A stretch of 64,000 bases of DNA from Dendrolimus kikuchii (lineage: Eukaryota; Arthropoda; Insecta; Lepidoptera; Lasiocampidae): contig CM034406.1 in assembly GCA_019925095.2 (NCBI GenBank), forward strand, positions 18,566,888-18,630,887. The letters are read 5' to 3'. Under the pieces are notes generated by a model, which searched no databases, was not told where the DNA came from, and saw only the letters and a program-made list of their open reading frames with translations. Positions 23,710-33,437 of the stretch are shown in pieces. Position numbers and translations under genes: made by a program. Position 1 is the stretch's first letter, and each line of letters begins with the position of its first letter.

Positions 23710-26700
23710 TGAATTTTTTAAATGGGCTCTGGCCCAAATCTGAAACTAAAGTATAGGGAAAACTACCCCAAAGGAGTCTCGGGGTCGATTTTGATAAAAC
23801 TAAAGTGGTATCATAGTAGTAGATTGTTATACGAGAGGTGAAGGTGACCTATTTAGGCACGAGATGGTTTGGTGCACGAGAGTAGCGAAGGAGTTAAAAA
23901 TTCGAGTGCCTAAATAGGTCTTTCACTCGAGGTTAACATTGTTTTCATTTCGATTATGAGGAAAGTTTATAAAAATTTATTACTTAAACAAACAAATACT
24001 TCTGTAATAATGTCAGGCGTTAAATCACATATGAAACGTTAAGTTTTCTGTGTCATTCTACCAGCCAGTATTTTTTTTTTGTCACTGATGGCAGTAAATA
24101 TTTAGCTCAAATTTATGTAAATTAAATAATAATTTAGTAAAAAGTAATTTATAAGTATAAAATTATATTACAAAATTGTTGATATTTTTTTTTCAATTTA
24201 TGCCGCGATTTAACACTGGCTGTAAAAAATGTTGAGACATGAGTCGCATGTATTGTCTATGGTTCGTATAGTTTTGTAAATTTTTGAGTTTTTGGTGGGA
24301 ACTGAAAGGAGATGTTGTGCTGTGCAGTTTTAATTTCTAATAATGTGTAAAATTACTGTAAAATAAACAATAGTTAGTTGTAGGATATTGATAGTTTTTT
24401 GAGTAGTGATTATGTGTTTTGTGAGAAATGTGAACTGTATAGACAAATGTGGCCTTTCGAGTTTTCACAAGAACTCCGTTGAATGACGTCGATTGTAGCC
24501 CGCAATATAACGGCGCCTGGCTTAAAGGCCTAGTTGCCAAGCCTTAAACATAAAAAAAAATTATGACTTCAGGGAGAATCGTTTCCCGGGGACGAAAAGT
24601 GCTGTCTTCGTCCCTGTGATTAGGCAACTCCAAGCGTACTTTCAGAATATGAGATGTGAAAAATGAATTTCAGGTCCTCGGGTCACAGATATTCGGAGCG
24701 ACGTGAAAGGTCCCGCTCCAAGTCGCGGGGTGCGGCCTTCCCACCACCCAGCTCACATACAAGGTACATATTTCAAATCAAAGCCATATAATATATCATA
24801 TCATATCATATCATCCGTGCAGGAATGGAGAAAGAATACAATTTCCTGCGTTGGGACGGCCTGTCGTAAGAGGCGACAAAACAACCCACAGCCAGGTGGT
24901 AGAGCCCTGGTCTAGAGTATGCCGCCTTAACAACCTTGAGTTGTGTTCCGGCATTAGTGACCAGGTTCCAGTCCCCTTTAAGAGAGCAGCCGCGCATCTG
25001 TAGCGCCTTTGGTGTTGCAAATGTCCATAGGCGATGGTAAACGCTTTCCATCCAGTGGGCCGTCTGCCTGTCTGCTGAACTCCTGCAATAAAAAAAATAT
25101 ATATATATATATATATATATAATCTTTTTCTGTAGATTTTTGAAATGAAACTCCTTTAGTGAAACCCGATGAAACGAAAAAGAGACATTGTTTGAGCTTC
25201 TAGAGTTCGCAGTAGGAATTCATAGGCGCTGATTACTTGAGAATAACTAATTTATTTATTGTAAGATTACAAGCAGTCGGTTGAAGTTGGTATTCAAAAT
25301 GTAAATTGATGTAACCTTCCTCTCGAGTGTTACGTTGACGTTTTTAATTGACATTGACGTTTGATGCTTGAAATTATAGTTGCGCTCGCGACAACATTAA
25401 AAAGAAATAAACACATAAATCTATAGGGCTAAGCCTGCGAGAGAATGAGATAGAATAAATTATATTTTTTTTTTTATTTTTTTTTTTTATTGCATGAGTT
25501 CAGCAGACAGGCAGACGGCTCACTTGATGGAAAGCGGTTACCATCGCCTATGGACATTTGCCACACCAAAGGTGCTACAAATGCGCTGCTGCTCTCTTAA
25601 AGGAGACTGGAACCTGGCCACTAATGCCGGAACTCGGCTTTTTATATTTAAAGATTTAAACACTGCTCGTAGAGATAAAGTTGGTAATGTTTTGAAGGTT
25701 TTCATTGATATTCAAATCTCTTGTTTTAAAGCTTAGATATATTATAAGTATATACTTACATACATACATAACTTCACGCCAGTTCCCTTGCGGGGTAGGC
25801 ACGAACAATAGAATGCCATTTAGGCTTATTCTTACACACCTCACTTGCCTCTTTGACATTCATAACTCTTGTCATGCAAGCTCGTCTGTTCTTAAGGCTC
25901 CTGACATCACCCTCCGCTAGTACACGATCAATTCGATCATGGAAGGTGTGTCGTGGCCTTCCACGACTTCTGCATCCATCCACTTTTGCATTGTATATCT
26001 GTTTAGTCATTCTTTCCACATGCCCGAACCACCGGAGCATTCCTTTCCTTACCTTCACCCCGACACTCTCTTTCAGACCAACTCTCTTTCTTACTTCGGT
26101 ATTACGAACGCGGTCCGCGAGCGTCATAACGATATAATATGTGAAATGTGACGTCACAAAATTTAGAATCCTTCCCACCCCTTCTCACACTTTGTTACAC
26201 TTCTACTTCGTGTGAACTGCCCACACACACATTTTTTTAATGAATATAATGTCGTCGGCATGTGGCGATGGTGAGTGGATATGCATATTCTCATGAGGAC
26301 ACTTCATTACTTGGTGAATACCTACAGGCGTAGGGTACTCGGGCGAAAAGAGATTCGAGCCACGATGTTCATAAAATCTCTTAACATTTTATCCATGCAG
26401 GAAAGGGGGAAGAATACAATTTCCTTCAAAAAGTAATTCTGTAACATACTTCTGTACAAAACTTATTAAAAAAAAAGAATTTGAGATATAAATAGAATAT
26501 GAAATATAAAGAAAAACAATATTTAGCTAGACGTGTTGCTGGGGAGATTCTTGCCGCTTCTTCTCCTTTACAGCATCAACACGTTGCGAAGCGGTGTACA
26601 TAGAATAGGAAGTTAACTTACATGTATGACCTTCAAAAAGTGTTCTCCAGTGGAACTTATTTTGAATAAAAACTTTTGAATTTGAGACAAAGAGGCGATA

Positions 26701-29087
26701 AAACAACCCACAGTCAGGTAGTAGGGTATTTGCCTGTCTGAATTACTACCACCACTGGTCTAGAGTATATTCTATCTTTAGAGAGCGGCAGAACACTGGT
26801 AGCACCTTTAGTGTTACTAATCTCCATAAGCTATGGTATCCACTTTCCATCAGGTGGGCAATTCTGCCTGTCTACTGAACTCATGCAATGAAAATAATAA
26901 TAACCCTTTAGCTCACTATTAGCACATATGTGTCCGCGATGAGAGTGCAGGTCGCGTTTGTGCAAGTGATCGTCAATTGTGTTGTTGTCTCACTCTGTTT
27001 ATATAGGAGCTGTATGATTTGTATGAAATGGGTATATTTTCTCGGTATATTACGAGATAGTGATAGTGTTAGTCTTGCGGCTTTTTGGTATATCGATAAT
27101 TGTCTTAAGGGTTAATCAACCAACTGACGAAACACAATAAAGCAAGTGTCTACAGTGAGTTAATTATTTAATCTATAACAACACTCAACACGAATGTAGG
27201 ATACTAAATAAATTATTTACAAATCTTCAAACTCGTATATTAATTACATACATAACTTCACGCCAGTTCCCTCGCGGGGTAGGCACGAACAACAGAGTGC
27301 CATTTAGGCTTATTCTTACACACCTCACTTGCCTCTTTGACATTCATAACTCTTGTCATGCAAGCTCGTCTGTTCTTAAGGCTCCTGACATCACCTTCTG
27401 CTAGTACACGATCAATTTGATCATGGAAGGTGTGTCGTGGCCTTCCACGACTTCTGCATCCATCCACTTTTGCATTGTATATCTGTTTAGTCATTCTTTC
27501 ATCATGCATTCTTTCCACATGCCCGAACCACCGGAGCATTCCTTTCCTTACCTTCACCCCGACACTCTCTTTCAGAGCAACTCAACCGCGTTTACTCTAC
27601 TTTCATGCTCTCTCTTCCATACCCAACTCTCGCATCCATACGTGAGCGTAGGTACCAGCACCGCGTTGTGTACGGCGAGCTGGGCCTTCTGGCTGAGGTT
27701 CTTAGCGCCTAGAAGTTTACCTAACGCTCCATTCACACTATTCCCCAAATTCACTCTTCTTTCTATATCAGCGGTGTACCTTCCATCCCTGCTTATTAAT
27801 TAAACACAATAAAGTAAAGAAATATTACCATGCTCATCTGACAATCCATCTATCAACAACTAGTTGCTACGCAACCACAATCCTACACGAATACGTATGT
27901 AATCGTTAAAGTTCTGGTTAATTTTAACATTTGTCTTAAACACTAGTAAATATTGTTGCAATTTTAGATTTTTTTATAAAAATGTATATGTTTTCGCTGG
28001 TACTACCCTCAACCTATGGCCTTATCCCTTTCCCCCTATTCCGTTGCATACGTCCAAAGGTAACGACGGTAACCACTTCACGTCAGGTAGGCCGTCAGCC
28101 TGTCTGCCTGCTTCCAGTAAAAAATTCGGAGAAATTGATTTTTTTCGTTGACTAAGCTTGTAATAAATAACTGACATTATAAATTTCGTTAATAAAACTG
28201 TGTTTTATTATTACTTTATGTCATAGGTCCCCAAAGTGGTCCGTATGGACCCCTGGGGGTCCATTTTTTTTTATTGCAGGAGCTCAGCAGACAGACAGAC
28301 GGCCGACTTGATGGAAAGCGATTACCATCGCCTATAGACATTAGCAACACCCAAGGGTGCTACAAATGTGCTGCTGCTCCCTTAAGGGAGACTGAAACAT
28401 GATCACAGATGCCAGAACGCAACTCATGGTTGTTATGGTGACATACTTTAGACCAGGGGTGGTAGCCATTCAGTCGGGAAAATGCCCTACCAACTGGCTG
28501 TGGGTTGTTTTGTCGCCTCTTACGACAGGCCGCCACAATGCAGGAAAATTGTATTCTTTCTCCATTCCTGCACGGATAATCGATCCATATCGAACATCAA
28601 GGGGTCCGCGTCAGCAAAAACAAAATCTGGGTTCGCGAGCCGCAAATAAGGGTCCACAATAGTGAATTCCGTTTAAGCAAGTCGTCGTGCAATTTTTAAG
28701 TTTCTATTTATAGAAAGTTAAAAATAAGATATGACAGTACCCATTTGTAGTTATAAGTTAAAAAATGTATATAGGACCAACTGGAAACTACTGAAACCAA
28801 CTCTACAGGAGTTGTCAAAATCGGTTAAGAAACAAAGTTATGGCTGAATATATGGCTGGCGGCCTCTGTGGTTGAGCGGGCTAAGCCTTTGCCGGTCTAC
28901 CTCACTGCAACGCAGAGGCTCCGGGTTCGTTTCCTGGTATAGTAAATTTCGGAAACGTATTTTCTCCGTTATTTACTATGGTCTGGATGTCTGGGACCGG
29001 CCCCAGAGTAGTAGTACGTTGTATATTACCCATAACACAAGCGTAACTTGCTTAATTTGGGGATATACAATATGCGTGTTTGTCTGC

Positions 29088-29128
<41 letters not shown>

Positions 29129-32100
29129 TAGATAGATAGATAGATAGATAAAATATGCATTTACACGGCGAATCGAAATCCTCCTCCTTTTTTTAAAGTC
29201 GGTTAAAAAGATAGGGGGTCCACCGAATGCAGTAAAAATTGATAAGGGGTCTACAAGACAAAATAGTTTGGGGACCATTTCTTTATGCCCTAATCTTAAA
29301 TTTCCTTCGAAATCTATTTTGACCTACAGGGTGTCATTAATGTATGTACGCCTCGGAGACGTATGTTACGGCTTTATATGTAACTCCAAAATAGATTAAA
29401 TTTCTAGGGTTAATATGTTGTTTTATTTTGCAGCACCAGTTCTAGCGAGAGACGCGGCTCACCGACCTCGTCCGGTGACTACAGGACGACCTCCTATAAA
29501 GTCAACAAGAAATTGGAAGCCATGGAGAAAATGGGTAATTCCATATTTTATTTATTACTAGTAAATAAACTTAGTTTTTTAAAGGGTAAGGTTTCACGCA
29601 GGTTACATTGCATTATATTATCATCTAGTTCTAGGCGATATTTGCTCTCAGAAATATTCCGAATATCCCATTTTCCAGGCTGAAAAGTATCCTATATCCG
29701 TTCATAGTATTGAGACTATATATATAAGTAATTTTAGTAAGAACGATGCCGTCATCGCAGTGGCTCTCCTCTACGTAATCGAAAAATAAAAAAAATGTAT
29801 GGGAACTAGCGCCATCAAATGAAAGAGGCGGTCAAATATTATAAGTAGTTTCCATTTAGTGCACTTAAGACGGCGCTGTACAATATCGTTGAATAATTAC
29901 AGCGCGCTGACGAGATCTCAAGAGCAAAATGTAAACCACAAGTGACGGTCATATTTGGTGATTGATGAATCACTTACACATTTTTGCTGTTGGTTAAAAT
30001 TATCAAGTGTTTCATTTTAGATTTAAACTATAATTTTGTCTTCTGGAATGGAGAATGAGTTAAAAGTACCATCTAGTAATGACTAGGAATTTATAGAACT
30101 ACCGATTGAAATCTTTATTCCAATTTAGAGTAAGTTAAAAGTACCATCTAGTAATGACTAGGAATTTATAGAACTACCGATTGAAATCTTTATTCCAATT
30201 TAGAGTAAGTTAAAAGTACCATCTAGTAATGACTAGGAATTTATAGAACTACCGATTGAAATCTTTATTCCAATTTAGAGTAAGTTAAAAGTACCATCTA
30301 GTAATGACTAGGAATTTATAGAACTACCGATTGAAATCTTTATTCCAATTTAGAGTAAGTTAAAAGTACCATCTAGTAATGACTAGGAATTTATAGAACT
30401 ACCGATTGAAATCTTTATTCCAATTTAGAGTAAGTTAAAAGTACCATCTAGTAATGACTAGGAATTTATAGAACTACCGATTGAAATCTTTATTCCAATT
30501 TAGAGTAAGTTAAAAGTACCATCTAGTAATGACTAGGAATTTATAGAACTACCGATTGAAATCTTTATTCCAATTTAGAGTAAGTTAAAAGTACCATCTA
30601 GTAATGACTAGGAATTTATAGAACTACCGATTGAAATCTTTATTCCAATTTAGAGTAAGTTAAAAGTACCATCTAGTAATGACTAGGAATTTATAGAACT
30701 ACCGATTGAAATCTTTATTCCAATTTAGAGTAAGTTAAAAGTACCATCTAGTAATGACTAGGAATTTATAGAACTACCGATTGAAATCTTTATTCCAATT
30801 TAGAGTAAGTTAAAAGTACCATCTAGTAATGACTAGGAATTTATAGAACTACCGATTGAAATCTTTATTCCAATTTAGAGTAAGTTAAAAATACCATCTA
30901 GTAATGACTAGGAATTTATAGAACTACCGATTGAAATCTTTATTCCAATTTAGAGTAAGTTAAAAGTACCATCTAGTAATTACTAGGAATTTATAGAACT
31001 ATCGATTGCAACGCCATCTATTGATGTTTATAGGAATACAATACCGATTGAAGTGCCATCTATCGGGTGAGGTGGTGGATGTTTTGATATTTTATGTTCG
31101 AGAGGCTCAACTATTTTATATATAGTGTATTTATTATCTATGGATGCCGTACTTTGTCCGTGAGAGCATAACAGACAGATGAAGAAGTGAATTTGTTTCA
31201 GGTCTGCAAATAAAAACCCCCGACGGGTCAATGGCGACTGCGCAGCAGCTGCGTCTGGCAGCAAGCGAAGTACCCACAAACTCCTCCGGCCTACCCTCGT
31301 ATTACAACCCGAGTGCTGTCAACGCCAACAAGATACTCGATCAGGCAGGTTTTGTTTACCATGTCACCACCTGGAGGGGGGGGGGGGGTCCCTGCATTTT
31401 TTTTTTAATTTATTTAACAAACATGACAGAGCTTTTTCACAATACATTAATAAACGATACATTTTAAACAGTCCATAAGCCAATAAATAGATCTTAATTT
31501 ACGGGCATAATTTACATAGTGAGAACTATAGTCAAGATGGGGAAGTTTGTCGTCCAGAAGCGTGCCATCAGGTCCCTTACCGCACGAAGACAAAGATGAC
31601 GATGATAATCTTTACATAATGGGACCAATTGTGGGATGAATCCCAAAATTTGTCCCGTTATCTGAAATGCAAAGTAACCCTTGTCCACCCTCGATATTAA
31701 AATTACATAAATAATGAATTTCAGCCAAATCGGTCCAACAGTTTTTCCGTAAAAGTAGAAAGTAGTAAAGAACAAACAAGAGACAAATATATTTTTAACC
31801 CAGATCCGATCTCATTTCTCGGTATAAAAAGTATCCTATGCTCACCCTCGGCATCGAAAATATATATATATGCTGAGTTTAAGCGAAATCAGTCGAGTAG
31901 TTTTTCTCTGAAAGATTAATAGGAATGTAAGAAGTCATATTGTACATATATTGCTATACCACTATCGCCATTATCATCTCAATTCATTCCTCTTTAGACG
32001 AGATGGCTTTTTAGCGATAAGACCTCTCTTTTTGCATAATATATACTAATATTATAAAGAGGTAAAATTTATGACGTTGTAGGGGGTAATCTCTGGATCT

Positions 32101-33224
32101 ACTAAACCGATTTTAACAATTCTTTTACTTAATAAAACTACGTTTTAACGGTTTTAAGCGCGGTAATTTTATTTGATTTTGGTTTTTCCGACGTTTCGGC
32201 CACTTTTCAGTGGCCGTGATCACGGAAGACAAAGATGTCAAGTGTCAACGAGTATTGTTAAAGTTTTATTTAGCCTACCGCCAACTTTTTAATTATAATT
32301 TTGTTTATGGTTATTATTTACTCTATGGGAGCCTAATCTAATTTACTACCGCTTCGCAACATGTTATGGCTTGAAGAGAAGAAGCGGCGCAATAAACTCT
32401 TCAGCAAACATGCCTAGCTCTAATAATTTTATATAATATTAAAATGGGTGGAAGGAAAAATAAAAGTAATTCAAAATCAAATAAAATTACCGCGCTTAAA
32501 ACCGTTAAAACGTAGTTTTATTATGTATACAAGTCGCGAAAACTTAAGAAAAAATTCTTTTACTGTTGGAGAGCTACGTTAACAGGGAGTGTCATAGGCT
32601 ATATAACATGACGCTATATACCACGGGAGCGGGACAGAGCGCGGGTGAAACCGCGCCGGGCCGCTAGTTAGATATAATTTGACTCTCTAAGTTCATTTTT
32701 GTATTGGTGTACAATGAAGCGTTATCTCTAATCTATGAATATTTGCAGGTCCAGAAACGGAAACTCCTCTGGTCGAACAAAAACAAGCGGGAAGCGGAGG
32801 AAGCTGCCAAGTGGAGTGGCACGAGGTTCGCGCAGGACTCCGACGGGAAGCAGGTCTCGAAGTTCATGAGGCTCATGGGCATCAAGGAGCCAGGTGATCA
32901 ACTGTTTTATTCAATATCATTTCGCACGCAAATTTTGTGGTAAAACTTTGTAGTGATATCTCATTCATATCTTTATATATATATATAATTCTTCTGTATG
33001 TGTGTTGACAGTGAACTCCTCCTAAACGGCTGGACCGATTTGAATGAATTTTTTTGTGTGTGTTCAAGTGGATTCGAGGATGGTTTAGATTCACAATTGG
33101 ACCCAGTAGGTGGCATTGTAGTCGGTTTCTAAATTTTTTCAAGGCAGGACGTCGTCTGCCGGGCCCGCTACTATATATATATACACACACACATATATAT
33201 ATATATATACATATACACACACAC

Positions 33225-33300
<76 letters not shown>

Positions 33301-33394
33301 GCAAGTGAGGTGTGTAAGAATAAGCCTAAATGGCACTCTGTTGTTCGTGCCTACCCCCAGAGGGAACTGGCGTGAAGTTATGTATGTATGTATG

Positions 33395-33437
<43 letters not shown>

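Larger units (their letters stand above)
28222..29280. mobile_element. hAT-type element (1059 bp) carrying nested SINEs
   Basis: Ends CATAGGTCCCCAAAGTGG and TTTGGGGACCATTT share a perfect internal GGTCCCCAAA inverted repeat. Flanking 8-bp TSDs are CTTTATGT (28214-28221) and CTTTATGC (29281-29288). Subterminal GGGGGTCCAT / GGGGGTCCAC repeats are present. Its interior is filled with a family A copy, a tRNA-headed SINE and microsatellites. No transposase remains. Confidence 0.8.

Noticed and set aside
30056..31012. Regular direct repeats that might suggest a CRISPR array
   Set aside because: The whole 75-bp unit is conserved with no unique spacers, in a eukaryotic intron. It is a satellite.
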